64,000 bases of DNA, from positions 62,001 to 126,000 of the forward strand of contig NZ_JAJTMY010000001.1 of assembly GCF_021300615.1 (NCBI RefSeq), written 5' to 3'. The notes under the pieces were generated by a model. That model made no database searches and was not told the origin of the DNA. It worked only from the letters and a program-made list of their open reading frames with translations. The DNA is from Helicobacter anatolicus. GTDB taxonomy: Bacteria > Campylobacterota > Campylobacteria > Campylobacterales > Helicobacteraceae. The translations under genes and the position numbers were made by a program. Positions 8,685 through 17,598 of the stretch are shown here, one piece after another. Each line of letters begins with the position of its first letter. The stretch's first letter is position 1.

Positions 8685-9794
8685 ATGCTAAAGGTTTTAA
8701 AAGGCTTTTTCTTTTTGACATTTGCAGTAAAAATAGTATTTGCAGATTTTAATCGCTTGAGCTACGATCGCTATAATGAAGGAGTTTTAAACTCTTTTGG
8801 TATAAGTGGTTCTTTTTTAGCAAAGTTGCAAGAAAAAAATATTACAAATCCAAATCGTTTGCATACAAAATGGGATTTTTTCTTAGAACAATTTGATAAT
8901 GGTTATGAATTTATACCAGTTTTGCGATCTATTATGGTGGAAGCAGGGATACCACAGGAGTTTTTGTTTTTAGCGATGGCAGAATCTGGTTTTTCGGTGC
9001 GTGCATATAGCCCTAAGAAAGCTGCGGGAATTTGGCAAATTATGCCAAAAACTGCAAAAAGTTTAGGACTAAAAATTAATGAGTATATTGATGAGCGTAG
9101 AGATCCGATAAAAAGTACACAAGCAGCAGCAAGGTATCTGCGTTATCTTTACAAACAGACAGGTGAATGGTATTTGGCAGCGATGGCGTATAATTATGGG
9201 ATAGGGAATTTACGGAAAGCGATACAAAAAGCAGGGAGTAGTGATATTGAAACTCTTGTGAATGAGGAAAAAAAATATCTTCCTAAAGAAACGCGAGAGT
9301 ATATAAGAATGATTCTAGAAATGTCTTTGGCATTTAATAATTATGAAAAATTACAAGATAGTGATAAAAAATATCTTTTAAATCGTGGTGCTGCAGATAG
9401 TATTGTTGGAGTACAAGTTAAATCAGGGACAATGTTGGAATATATTGCACAGCAACTTGATATGTCTTTGGTGGAGTTAAAAAAATATAATAGACAGTTT
9501 CGATATAATTTTTTACCACCAGGGGGTGGGGATTATACCGTTTATATTCCTTATGAAAAGCTTTCTTATTTTAAACAGGCTTATGTGCCAGATGAGAATC
9601 CTAATCGTGTTTTTGTATTGCACAAAATTAAAAAAGGTGATACTTTAATAGGTCTTTCTAGAAAATATAAAGTGAGTATTCAGGAAATAAAATTAGCCAA
9701 TCAGATGGAAAAAATTTTCTTAAAAGTTAATCAAAAAATCATTATTCCAGTTATTAGAGAAGAATATAAAAAATTAGCCAATAAGGGAATTTAA
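8685..9794 (+). CDS. mltD: membrane-bound lytic murein transglycosylase (MltD-like)
   Basis: Cleaves peptidoglycan glycan strands to anhydro-muropeptides in the periplasm. Start chosen at 8685, because AAGGAG sits 5 bases before this ATG; an in-frame ATG at 8655 lacks such a site. A hydrophobic signal (LKGFFFLTFAVKIVFA) is followed by an SLT domain with the catalytic Glu in LAMAESGFSVRAYSPKKAAG and IWQIMPKTAKSLGL, AAMAYNYGIGNLRKAI, and one C-terminal LysM domain (KIKKGDTLIGLSRKYKVS). No lipobox is clear. rlpA overlaps its stop by one base. Confidence 0.93.
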   Translation: MLKVLKGFFFLTFAVKIVFADFNRLSYDRYNEGVLNSFGISGSFLAKLQEKNITNPNRLHTKWDFFLEQFDNGYEFIPVLRSIMVEAGIPQEFLFLAMAESGFSVRAYSPKKAAGIWQIMPKTAKSLGLKINEYIDERRDPIKSTQAAARYLRYLYKQTGEWYLAAMAYNYGIGNLRKAIQKAGSSDIETLVNEEKKYLPKETREYIRMILEMSLAFNNYEKLQDSDKKYLLNRGAADSIVGVQVKSGTMLEYIAQQLDMSLVELKKYNRQFRYNFLPPGGGDYTVYIPYEKLSYFKQAYVPDENPNRVFVLHKIKKGDTLIGLSRKYKVSIQEIKLANQMEKIFLKVNQKIIIPVIREEYKKLANKGI

Positions 9795-10750
9795 TGAGGC
9801 AATTTTCATCTTTTGTATGCGTGGTTGCTTTTTTTTTGGGTTGTGCACCTCAGAGTTCTTATAAAGGTGGTGTTGGAGCCTTTAAAGAATATGAAGGTTA
9901 TAAGGAGTGGAAAAAGAGAGGATATACTGCAAATTATGCCAATCAGTCTTTTAGCGACTATAAGGCAAGTTTTGAAGGGGGTAATATTCCTACGGATTTG
10001 TTTAATAAAGATTCTTCGATGATGGTGGGCATGCGAGAATCTGCAGCTATCCAAAGAGCAACAATGCGTCCCTACAAAATTGCTGGCAAGTGGTATTATC
10101 CCAGTAGGGTAGATATTGGTGATATTTTTGATGGTATTGCTAGCTGGTATGGTCCTAATTTTCACGATAAAAAAACCTCAAATGGTGAAATTTATAACAT
10201 GCATGCACATACTGCAGCAAGCAAAACTCTTCCAATGAATACGATTGTAAAAGTACAAAATAAAGAAAATGGAAAAATTACCATTGTGCGTATTAATGAT
10301 AGAGGGCCTTTTGTGGATGGTAGAATTATTGACCTTTCTAATGTTGCTGCACATGATATTGATATGGTGGATAAGGGAACTGCACAAGTAAGGTTGGAAG
10401 TAATTGGGTTTGGTGGCATGGTTGCACAAAATTATGAGAAAAAATTTCAAAAAGATCTACAAAAATCTTCAAGCCAACTTAGCAATGAATTTAAGGTTGG
10501 AGCAAGTGAAGAAGTGTTTGAGGGAGGAGATTTTGCATTGCAAGTAGGTGTGTTTAAAAAAGAGGGGGGTGCCAAAGAGATACAAGAGCGTTATAGTGAA
10601 GATTTAAAAAATTCTCCTAATTATAAAGCAGAAATTCAAAAAGATGGGGATTTTTATCGTGTTTTTGTTCGAGGTTTTAAGAGTGAAGATGAAGCCAGTG
10701 ACTTTGGTATAAATAAAGGATTGGAACATCCAATTATTATAAGGGAATGA
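9794..10750 (+). CDS. rlpA: RlpA-like septal ring lytic transglycosylase lipoprotein with SPOR domain
   Basis: RlpA proteins bind, and in some species cleave, peptide-poor (denuded) glycan at division sites. A signal peptide ends in a lipobox (FFLGC, Cys near residue 17). The double-psi beta-barrel covers about residues 115 to 205, with GIASWYGPNFHDKKTSNGE, LPMNTIVKV and RINDRGPFVDGRIIDLS. The C-terminal 75 residues are a SPOR domain (FALQVGVFKKEGGAKE, YRVFVRGFKSEDEA) that binds denuded glycan. It overlaps mltD by one base; the pair probably acts on the same substrate. Confidence 0.93.
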   Translation: MRQFSSFVCVVAFFLGCAPQSSYKGGVGAFKEYEGYKEWKKRGYTANYANQSFSDYKASFEGGNIPTDLFNKDSSMMVGMRESAAIQRATMRPYKIAGKWYYPSRVDIGDIFDGIASWYGPNFHDKKTSNGEIYNMHAHTAASKTLPMNTIVKVQNKENGKITIVRINDRGPFVDGRIIDLSNVAAHDIDMVDKGTAQVRLEVIGFGGMVAQNYEKKFQKDLQKSSSQLSNEFKVGASEEVFEGGDFALQVGVFKKEGGAKEIQERYSEDLKNSPNYKAEIQKDGDFYRVFVRGFKSEDEASDFGINKGLEHPIIIRE

Positions 10751-10751
10751 A

Positions 10752-11348
10752 ATGATTTATTTAGAGCGCAAGACACGAGAGACGCAAATTCAAATGGGAC
10801 TCAGAATCTATGGAAGTGGGCAAGCTAAGGTTGCTACATCTATTTCTTTTTTTGATCACATGCTTGAAGCATTTGCTAAGCATTCTTTGATGGATTTAGA
10901 GCTTGTGTGTAAGGGTGATATAGAAGTGGATTATCATCATAGCATTGAGGATTGTGGGATTGTGATGGGGCAATTGTTAAAAAAAAGGATTTATCCACTT
11001 CATGGGGTAGAGCGTTTTGGTAATGCAAGTGTGGTGATGGATGAGGCTTGTGTGGAATGTGATATAGATTTAAGTAATCGTGCTTTTTTGTTTTTTGATT
11101 TAGCAAGAAAAGAGATAGATGAGAGTATTTTGCAAGGACAGATAAGGGATTTTAATGTTGAGTTGATTGAGGAATGGTTTAGGGCTGTTGTTATGCAAGG
11201 TAATATGAGTGTGCATTTAGCAATCAAAAGAGGAAGAAACTTGCATCATATTATCGAAGCTGCTTTTAAGGCTTTTGGTGTAGCGTTACGACGTGCATTG
11301 AGTAAAAATGATTCGATGGCAATTCCTAGTACAAAAGGAGTCTTATGA
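10752..11348 (+). CDS. hisB: imidazoleglycerol-phosphate dehydratase
   Basis: Sixth step of histidine synthesis. The 198-residue monofunctional form has FDHMLEAFAKHSLMDLELVC, DYHHSIEDCGIVMGQ and the C-terminal HHIIEAAFKAFGVALRRA; the paired histidines bind manganese. No phosphatase domain is fused. It sits alone among envelope genes between rlpA and kdsC and overlaps kdsC by four bases. H. pylori lacks histidine synthesis, so this gene separates the organism from it. Confidence 0.96.
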   Translation: MIYLERKTRETQIQMGLRIYGSGQAKVATSISFFDHMLEAFAKHSLMDLELVCKGDIEVDYHHSIEDCGIVMGQLLKKRIYPLHGVERFGNASVVMDEACVECDIDLSNRAFLFFDLARKEIDESILQGQIRDFNVELIEEWFRAVVMQGNMSVHLAIKRGRNLHHIIEAAFKAFGVALRRALSKNDSMAIPSTKGVL

Positions 11349-11842
11349 TTGAGTTGATTTGTTTAGATGTTGATGGGACTTTGACAGATGGCAAGCTTTA
11401 TTATTCTGATTTAGGTATGGAAATGAAAGCATTTAATGTGCATGATGGACTCGGAATTGCTTGTTGGTTAAAATTAGGTAAAAAGATAGCTTTAATTTCT
11501 GGACGTGATGCAAAAAATGTGCAGACTAGAGCGCAAGAGTTGGGAATTACAGAATGTTTCTTGGGGATTAGAGATAAAAAGCAAGTAGTATTAAAATTGA
11601 TGGAGAAGTATCAATTGCAATCCCATCAAATTGCATGTATTGGTGATGATTTAAATGACTTACCGATGTTTGCAATATGTGGAATGTCTTTTACACCAGC
11701 AAATGCTGCAAAAATTATGCATAATTATGCAAAATACATACTTACTGCTAATGGTGGGGAAGGTGCAGTAAGGGAAATGATAGACTTTTTGATTGTGCAA
11801 GAAAAACTAGAAGGTAAAGTACTTGAGTTTTTTACGAAATAA
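11345..11842 (+). CDS. kdsC: 3-deoxy-D-manno-octulosonate 8-phosphate phosphatase
   Basis: A 165-residue C0-type HAD phosphatase releasing KDO from KDO-8-phosphate, for the LPS inner core. HAD motifs are LDVDGTLTDGKLY (I), ISGRDA (II), DKKQVVLKLME with the lysine (III) and CIGDDLNDLPMF (IV). It has no cap domain, as expected for a tetrameric KdsC. It leads into lptC and lptA, the LPS transport genes. Confidence 0.94.
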   Translation: MIELICLDVDGTLTDGKLYYSDLGMEMKAFNVHDGLGIACWLKLGKKIALISGRDAKNVQTRAQELGITECFLGIRDKKQVVLKLMEKYQLQSHQIACIGDDLNDLPMFAICGMSFTPANAAKIMHNYAKYILTANGGEGAVREMIDFLIVQEKLEGKVLEFFTK

Positions 11843-12359
11843 AATCATTTTTTTATTTTTTTTATTGATATTAAGCTTAATAATATTGGCGTTGTTGTTT
11901 TTTAAGCCTCGTGGAGAGGTGTTTATTGATACTGATAATATTGATATTGCCAAAATTGAGGTGAAGGGTTTTAAAATGTATCAAATTAAAGAAAATGTGA
12001 CAGATGCAATTATTGTTGGTAATCAGGCTATTCAATATAGAGATCATGAAATTTTTAATAATATTTTAATTAGCCGATTCTTAGAAAATGGGCAATTTGA
12101 AGATGTTAGAGCAAGTCGTGTTTATCGTAAGCAAGATATCTATCGCTTTACTAATGGTGTGGATTATAAAAAAAGTGATGGAATAAGTTTTGTATCTCAA
12201 ACAGGTGTGTTAAATTTAAAAACGGAAGTTTTTAATGGCAAGGGGGAATTTGAATTAAAAAATTCTCAAGGTGTTGTAAATGGGATTGATGTTGTTTATG
12301 ATAAAAAAAAAGAGATTGTGAAAGCAAAAAAAATTAAGTCGAAAATTAGATTGGATTAA
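11823..12359 (+). CDS. lptC: LPS export protein LptC-like
   Basis: A 178-residue protein with one N-terminal membrane anchor (IIFLFFLLILSLIILALLFF) and a periplasmic beta-jellyroll-like part with IEVKGFKMYQIKEN and later GKGEFELKNSQGVV. LptC passes LPS from LptBFG to LptA. Sequence similarity is weak by eye; the position between kdsC and lptA is the main support. The likely start is a TTG, 20 bases inside the end of kdsC, with AAGG eight bases before it. Confidence 0.82.
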   Translation: MSFLRNKIIFLFFLLILSLIILALLFFKPRGEVFIDTDNIDIAKIEVKGFKMYQIKENVTDAIIVGNQAIQYRDHEIFNNILISRFLENGQFEDVRASRVYRKQDIYRFTNGVDYKKSDGISFVSQTGVLNLKTEVFNGKGEFELKNSQGVVNGIDVVYDKKKEIVKAKKIKSKIRLD

Positions 12360-12362
12360 GTA

Positions 12363-12842
12363 ATGAAAATTTTATTTTTATTGTTGTTTTTAAATGTTGC
12401 ATTTGGAGAGTTTTTGGAAATAGTGGCCGAAAAATTTACAGGAGATAATCTTAAGGGGGTAAGTGTAATTGAGGGGAATGTTGATATTAAAAAAGGTGAA
12501 GATCGACTAAGGGCTGATAAGGTGACAATTTATACAAAAGAAAATAAATTGCAGGAGGTTTATGCAGAGGGGAATGTTGATTTTATAATTACAACCCCTG
12601 ATTCTAGAAAAATTAAAGGAAAATCAAAAAGCTTACGATATGATGCATTGCAAACACAATATCATCTTTTAGGGGATGTGCATGCTCAAGAAGAAGGAAA
12701 GGAAAATAGTCTTAATGGTGATGAGGTAATTGTTAATAAAGAAACAGGTTATATGAATGTCGTAGGAAACAAAAATAAACCTGCACGATTAATTTTTAAT
12801 ATTGATGAAGTGAAAAAAGATGGTCAAGGTTCAACAAAGTAA
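12363..12842 (+). CDS. lptA: LPS transport periplasmic protein LptA (OstA-like)
   Basis: The 159-residue periplasmic bridge for LPS. A signal peptide (MKILFLLLFLNVAFGEF) precedes an OstA-like repeat fold with GVSVIEGNVDIKKGEDRLRA, KVTIYTKENKLQEVYAEGNV and LLGDVHAQEEGKENSLNGDE. Length is close to that of other LptA proteins. It starts three bases after lptC, and engB begins inside its 3' end. Confidence 0.88.
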   Translation: MKILFLLLFLNVAFGEFLEIVAEKFTGDNLKGVSVIEGNVDIKKGEDRLRADKVTIYTKENKLQEVYAEGNVDFIITTPDSRKIKGKSKSLRYDALQTQYHLLGDVHAQEEGKENSLNGDEVIVNKETGYMNVVGNKNKPARLIFNIDEVKKDGQGSTK

Positions 12843-13431
12843 GTTTATTACTTCAGCAAAGAAGCTTGCACAATGTCCTCCAGAAGATATTGCAGAAATT
12901 GCATTTTTGGGGCGAAGCAATGTGGGAAAAAGCACTTTTATCAATCTTTTAAGTAATCATTTTAAACTTGCTAAAAGTTCATCGACACCGGGAAAAACAC
13001 AACTGATTAATTTTTTTGAAAGTATTTGGATTTTTAAAGAAGAGCAGTATAAAATGCGTTTTGTGGATTTACCAGGTTTTGGATATGCGAAGGTTGCAAA
13101 GACCTTAAAAGAAGAGTGGAAAAAAGACTTATGGGAGTTTTTAAATTGTCGAAGCACGATTAAATTATTTGTTCATTTAGTTGATAGTAGACATACGCAG
13201 TTAGAAATTGACTTACAAGTCTCTCAAATGCTAGAAAAATTATGTAGAGGTGATCAAAGTGTATTGAAAATCTATACTAAATGTGACAAACTTAATTCTA
13301 ATCAAAGAGCACTTTTGTCAAAGCAAGGGTTGTTGCTTAGCACGAATCAAAATCTTATTAAAAGTCAACACGGAGGAGTGGAAACTATACGATTGGAAAT
13401 TTTAAAAAAGGTGTTTGGATATGAAGGTTGA
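12820..13431 (+). CDS. engB: ribosome biogenesis GTPase YsxC/EngB
   Basis: A 203-residue GTPase needed for 50S assembly. G motifs are GRSNVGKSTFIN (G1), TPGKTQ (G2), FVDLPGFGYAKV (G3) and YTKCDKLN (G4). Start overlaps lptA by 23 bases, and the stop overlaps the following acetyltransferase, so the region from rlpA to PBP2 looks like one tightly packed transcription unit. Confidence 0.95.
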   Translation: MVKVQQSKFITSAKKLAQCPPEDIAEIAFLGRSNVGKSTFINLLSNHFKLAKSSSTPGKTQLINFFESIWIFKEEQYKMRFVDLPGFGYAKVAKTLKEEWKKDLWEFLNCRSTIKLFVHLVDSRHTQLEIDLQVSQMLEKLCRGDQSVLKIYTKCDKLNSNQRALLSKQGLLLSTNQNLIKSQHGGVETIRLEILKKVFGYEG

Positions 13432-13882
13432 GTATAAAAAACCTATATTGAGTCATATACAAGAAATGCAAAATCTTGTATATGAAGAAGTGCAACAAGG
13501 GTTAATTTTGCCACGCACAATGGAAGATATGGCAAGAAATATACGTTCTTATTATATTGCGGTTTTTGAGGGTAAGATTATTGGGTTTTGTGCTTTGCAT
13601 ATTTATACTCCAAAACTTGCAGAAATTCGAAGTTTGGTTGTAGATGTAAAATATCGCAACCAAGGGATTGCTCAAGAATTAGTGAATTGCAACCTTTTAG
13701 AAGGAAAAAATTTGGGCATTAAGGAGTTTTTAGTTTTAACTTATCGCCCCAATTTATTTAAAAGATTGGGGTTTAATGAAATACAAAAAGAAAAAATACC
13801 ACATCAAAAAATATGGGCAGATTGTGTAGCATGCAAACATTTTCCAGTGTGTCACGAAATAGCATTATTAAAAACCTGTTAA
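13421..13882 (+). CDS. GNAT-family N-acetyltransferase (ArgA-like)
   Basis: A 153-residue acetyl-CoA dependent transferase. The GNAT motif A is LVVDVKYRNQGIAQELVNCN, preceded by the strand pair IAVFEGKIIGFCALHIY. A cysteine-rich tail (CVACKHFPVC) resembles short N-acetylglutamate-synthase-like proteins of Campylobacterota, so it may be an alternative ArgA; the substrate cannot be read from sequence. ATG at 13421 is preferred over the TTG at 13415, because AAGGTG lies at a suitable distance. It overlaps engB by 11 bases. Confidence 0.85.
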   Translation: MKVEYKKPILSHIQEMQNLVYEEVQQGLILPRTMEDMARNIRSYYIAVFEGKIIGFCALHIYTPKLAEIRSLVVDVKYRNQGIAQELVNCNLLEGKNLGIKEFLVLTYRPNLFKRLGFNEIQKEKIPHQKIWADCVACKHFPVCHEIALLKTC

Positions 13883-14304
13883 TTAATTTTGTATTTTTGG
13901 TTTTTTATATTTTTTATGTTGCATTAAGTAGTGTTTATATTATTTTGCCTCCACTTTTAGGCATTTTATTTGCAAAATATATTAGAGATGTCAAACATAA
14001 AAGACTAAGCGGGGTTTTTTGTATTTTTATTTGTTGTGTGTTTTTTGAAGTGGAGCGATCTAATACTGTGGGGGTTTTATTTTTATTGTTTATTTTTCTT
14101 TCATTTTTGGTTAATAAAACATTGACTTTATTTAGAGAAAAAGGCTATCTTTTTGGTCTTATTTATGTATTTTTACCGTATATCTTTTATTTTCTTTTCC
14201 TGCAAACTTTTATGGTTTTTAGTGGGCAACCACCTATTGAGGTTGATTTTTATTTATTGTGGTATCTTTTTATTGAAGGTGTGATTGTGCTATGGAGAAG
14301 ATGA
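13831..14304 (+). CDS. small integral membrane protein, MreD-like position
   Basis: About 157 residues with four or five hydrophobic segments (for example NFVFLVFYIFYVALSSVYII and LFLLFIFLSFLV) and few charged residues. Its position directly before PBP2, with both ends overlapping neighbours, and its size suggest an MreD-type component of the elongasome; I see no decisive motif. Start is uncertain: ATG at 13831, in-frame ATG at 13813 or GTG at 13849, all inside the acetyltransferase gene. Confidence 0.7.
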   Translation: MQTFSSVSRNSIIKNLLINFVFLVFYIFYVALSSVYIILPPLLGILFAKYIRDVKHKRLSGVFCIFICCVFFEVERSNTVGVLFLLFIFLSFLVNKTLTLFREKGYLFGLIYVFLPYIFYFLFLQTFMVFSGQPPIEVDFYLLWYLFIEGVIVLWRR

Positions 14305-16079
14305 ATTTTCGCATTAAGCTTATAGCAATTTTTTTTATTGCTATTTGGATTGTTTTGTTGGTGCGTATTTTTGCTATTAGTATCCAATCTAATCAATATT
14401 ATATGCAATTAGCACAAAAAAATATTACGCGCAAGGATATTGACATTCCTTTTAGAGGGTTGATAAAAGATAGAAATGGCAGTTTGGTTGCAATTAATAA
14501 GTTGGGCTTCTCTATTGCTTTGGATCCGCATTTAAATCAAAAACAATTAGATGCGCAGATTGATTTTTTGTTGCAATATCTTCCACATCTTAATGCACAA
14601 GATATTTTAAAAAGCTATGATCGGGAAAAATCCCCCTATAATCACACACCTATTAAAGTGGTAAAATTTGTCGATTACGATTTAATGCAAAAAAAATATG
14701 CCTATCTTATTCAAAATAATAAAATATTTGTAGAACCTGCTTCAAGACGCTTTTATCCTTATAAGACAAGTGCTTCACATGTAATTGGTTATGTAGGGGC
14801 AAGTGATGAAAAAGATATTATCAAAAATGTGGTAAGTAAATATACAGGGGTTGTGGGAAAAACAGGGTTAGAGCGTCAATATAATGTATTTTTACAAGGG
14901 CAAATTAGTGAGAAGATTATCACTGTAGATTCTCATAATCGCATTGTCTCTGTACGCTATGAAAAAGATAGTGTGAATAGAAATGATCTTACAATATCTT
15001 TGGATATGAGATTGCAAAAAATTGCAGATGAAGCCTTTGATGGTAAAAATGGTGCGGTCCTTGTGATGGATATAGAAAATGGTGAGTTGCTTGTAGCAGG
15101 AAGCTATCCTGAATATGATTTGAATGATTTTGTTGGAGGGGTGAGCTATGCAAAATGGAATGCTCTGCAAGAAGATTTATCCAACCCCTTGCTGAATAAA
15201 TTAGTCAATGGTTTGTATGCCCCTGGTTCAGTAATTAAAATGGGAATGGCATTAGCACTTTTAGAATATGCGGGGATAAATGAGCACACTTTAGTAGATA
15301 CTCCTGGATTTATTGAGCTTGGAGGAAGACGATTTAGGGATTGGAAGCCAGGAGGACATGGAAAGACTGATGTGGTAAAGGCATTGCGAGAATCTGTAGA
15401 TGTATATTTTTATAAACTTTCACAACAAGCAGGTATGACAAATCTTGCAGGTGTATTAGGTGAAATGGGATTTGGAGCAAAAACGGGGGTGGATTTGCCT
15501 AATGAATTTGTGGGAATATTACCAAGTCCGGAGTGGAAAATGTCTAAGGGGCAACAATGGTATTTGGGGGATACCGTGGTAACTTCTATCGGACAAGGAT
15601 CATTTTTGGTAACCCCGATGCAAATTGTGCGTTATACGGGTTTAATGGCTAGTGGGGAATTATCTACACCACACTTTGCAAAAATTTTTCAAGAAAAAGA
15701 AAGTGATTTTAAAAACAAGGATATTTTAAATGATTTTCAAAAATCTAAACTTAAATTTATTCAAGAAGGGATGTATCAAGCTTGTAGTTCTCAAGGTGGG
15801 ACAGCAAGAAGAGCGACAAAAAGTTCTTTGGTACCTTTAGCTTGTAAAACAGGGACAACACAGGTAATTTCAATTCCACAAAATATTAAAGTAAGAATCA
15901 AAGAAAGTGATTTGCCATATTATCATAGATCGCATGCATGGATTACAGGTTATGCGCCTTATAAGAATCCAAAATATGCGATTACGGTTTTTATCGAGCA
16001 TGGAGAGAGTGGTGGGAAGGCAGGACCAATACTCGCAAGAATGGCAAACGCATTAAAGGAGTATGGTTATATTAAATAA
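14292..16079 (+). CDS. mrdA: penicillin-binding protein 2 (elongasome transpeptidase)
   Basis: A 595-residue class B PBP that cross-links peptidoglycan during cell elongation together with RodA. One N-terminal transmembrane helix (LIAIFFIAIWIVLLVRIFAI) is followed by the pedestal with RGLIKDRNG and the transpeptidase. Active-site motifs are SVIK (SxxK, catalytic Ser), SVD in RESVDVYFY, and KTGT in ACKTGTTQV. The partner rodA is far away at 60.9 kb. A second in-frame ATG at 14301 is possible. Confidence 0.95.
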   Translation: MEKMNFRIKLIAIFFIAIWIVLLVRIFAISIQSNQYYMQLAQKNITRKDIDIPFRGLIKDRNGSLVAINKLGFSIALDPHLNQKQLDAQIDFLLQYLPHLNAQDILKSYDREKSPYNHTPIKVVKFVDYDLMQKKYAYLIQNNKIFVEPASRRFYPYKTSASHVIGYVGASDEKDIIKNVVSKYTGVVGKTGLERQYNVFLQGQISEKIITVDSHNRIVSVRYEKDSVNRNDLTISLDMRLQKIADEAFDGKNGAVLVMDIENGELLVAGSYPEYDLNDFVGGVSYAKWNALQEDLSNPLLNKLVNGLYAPGSVIKMGMALALLEYAGINEHTLVDTPGFIELGGRRFRDWKPGGHGKTDVVKALRESVDVYFYKLSQQAGMTNLAGVLGEMGFGAKTGVDLPNEFVGILPSPEWKMSKGQQWYLGDTVVTSIGQGSFLVTPMQIVRYTGLMASGELSTPHFAKIFQEKESDFKNKDILNDFQKSKLKFIQEGMYQACSSQGGTARRATKSSLVPLACKTGTTQVISIPQNIKVRIKESDLPYYHRSHAWITGYAPYKNPKYAITVFIEHGESGGKAGPILARMANALKEYGYIK

Positions 16080-16089
16080 GATTTTAAAA

Positions 16090-17523
16090 TCAAATATGTA
16101 TAAAAGTTAAAAAAGTTTGTAGAATAAGAAGTTCTAAAATTAAGAGTGCGATGAGTAATAAAAAATATTTTTTTGAAGCAATGAGCCAGAAGAAATTTTT
16201 GATACCAAAATGTTTAATTGTGAGAATAAATAAAATAAAGCCGCTAATGCTTGAAGCAAGTGCTAAACCATAAACTTTTAGAAAATGCATAGAGATTACA
16301 GAGCAAATTAGGCCAACTCCTAAAGAAATAGTAGAAATTAATGCAGCCTTTCCTTGTTTTTTGTGTGCATAAAGCCAAAGGGAAAAGATCTTTGCCAGAC
16401 CAAAAGGGATGAGACCAAGTAGATAGATGGCAAATACATTGGCCGTAATTAAAGTGTGTTCGCGTAAAAAATTTCCATGCTCATAAAGCAAAAAAATAAT
16501 CTCATTTTTTAATAAGATTCCTCCTAGAGTGCAAAGAGTTAATAAAATCATTAAAAACCAAAAAGATTTTTTTAAAAGATTTTTGGCTTTTTCTTCTTCT
16601 TGATTTTTGATTGCTCGTGCAATAGTAGGAAATAATGCGGTAGAAATAGCAATTGCAAAGATTGCTAGCGGGAGCTGGAAAATACGATTAGCATAGTAGA
16701 GGTAAGAAATGCTTCCAGTTGCAAGAAATGACGCAAGAATAGTATCTATAAATGCTGCAATTTGTGCGGTTGAGCTACCTATCATGGCAGGAAAAAATTG
16801 TTTAAAAAAACTTTTGATGCTTTCTTGGTAGAATTTTTTTGCATGATTTTTAGATTTTTTTGTGATGAATAAAAAAATATCTTTACATCCTACAAGAAAA
16901 ATTTTTAGATATTTTGCTTGATAGAGTGGATAAAAATGCAAAAGAATTTGTGCTGTTCCTCCGCATAAAACTCCATAACTTAATAAATAGACAATTTGCA
17001 TACCTTCATAGCTTTTTGCGATGAGTAGTGAGAGAATCATAAAAATATTTAAAAGTACGGTGTTGTAGGCATTTACCCAAAAAATATTTTTATATTGCAA
17101 TAATGCGCTTAAAAATGTGGTAATGAAAACAAGTTCAAGATACCAAAAATTGATCACTACAATAGGGCGTGCAAGGAAAATTTTTTCTTCACTAAATCCA
17201 TAAGCTAAAATTTTTGTAAAAAAGCCTGAAAAAAACCACACAAAGAGGCTTAATAAAAAAATACTGCAAGCAAAAATAAGGAAAGTGCTAACGATAAAAG
17301 AGCTTTTGCGTTTTGCACCAATAAGACTAGGTAGGAAACTTTGTGCAAATGCACCTTCGCCAAATATTCTTCTAAAAAGATTGGGAAATTTGAAGGCTGC
17401 AAAAAAAATATCGCTCAAAATTCCTGCACCCAAAATATTCGCTGTTAATAAATCGCGTATAAAACCAAAAATTCGAGAAAACAAGATTCCACTACTATTT
17501 GTAAAGAAAGCTTTTTTAAGCAA
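16090..17523 (-). CDS. murJ: lipid II flippase MurJ
   Basis: A 477-residue MOP-superfamily flippase moving lipid II across the inner membrane. It begins with the family signature SSGILFSRIFGFIRDLLTAN and then GAGILSDIFFAAFKFPNLFR and GEGAFAQSFLPSL. About fourteen hydrophobic segments are present; Arg residues in TM1-2 and the loop RIFGEGAFAQ match those needed for transport. Convergent with PBP2, only ten bases apart, with no clear terminator in the gap. Confidence 0.95.
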   Translation of the reverse strand: MLKKAFFTNSSGILFSRIFGFIRDLLTANILGAGILSDIFFAAFKFPNLFRRIFGEGAFAQSFLPSLIGAKRKSSFIVSTFLIFACSIFLLSLFVWFFSGFFTKILAYGFSEEKIFLARPIVVINFWYLELVFITTFLSALLQYKNIFWVNAYNTVLLNIFMILSLLIAKSYEGMQIVYLLSYGVLCGGTAQILLHFYPLYQAKYLKIFLVGCKDIFLFITKKSKNHAKKFYQESIKSFFKQFFPAMIGSSTAQIAAFIDTILASFLATGSISYLYYANRIFQLPLAIFAIAISTALFPTIARAIKNQEEEKAKNLLKKSFWFLMILLTLCTLGGILLKNEIIFLLYEHGNFLREHTLITANVFAIYLLGLIPFGLAKIFSLWLYAHKKQGKAALISTISLGVGLICSVISMHFLKVYGLALASSISGFILFILTIKHFGIKNFFWLIASKKYFLLLIALLILELLILQTFLTFIHI

Positions 17524-17598
17524 AAAAATCCCTTGAATTTTAATTGTTTACTTTGTTATTAGAGAGAATTATACTAAAATTATAGGAGACTTTAATTT

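Noticed and set aside
16080-16089. Regulatory element between PBP2 and murJ
   Set aside because: Only ten bases separate the convergent genes and no hairpin is visible.
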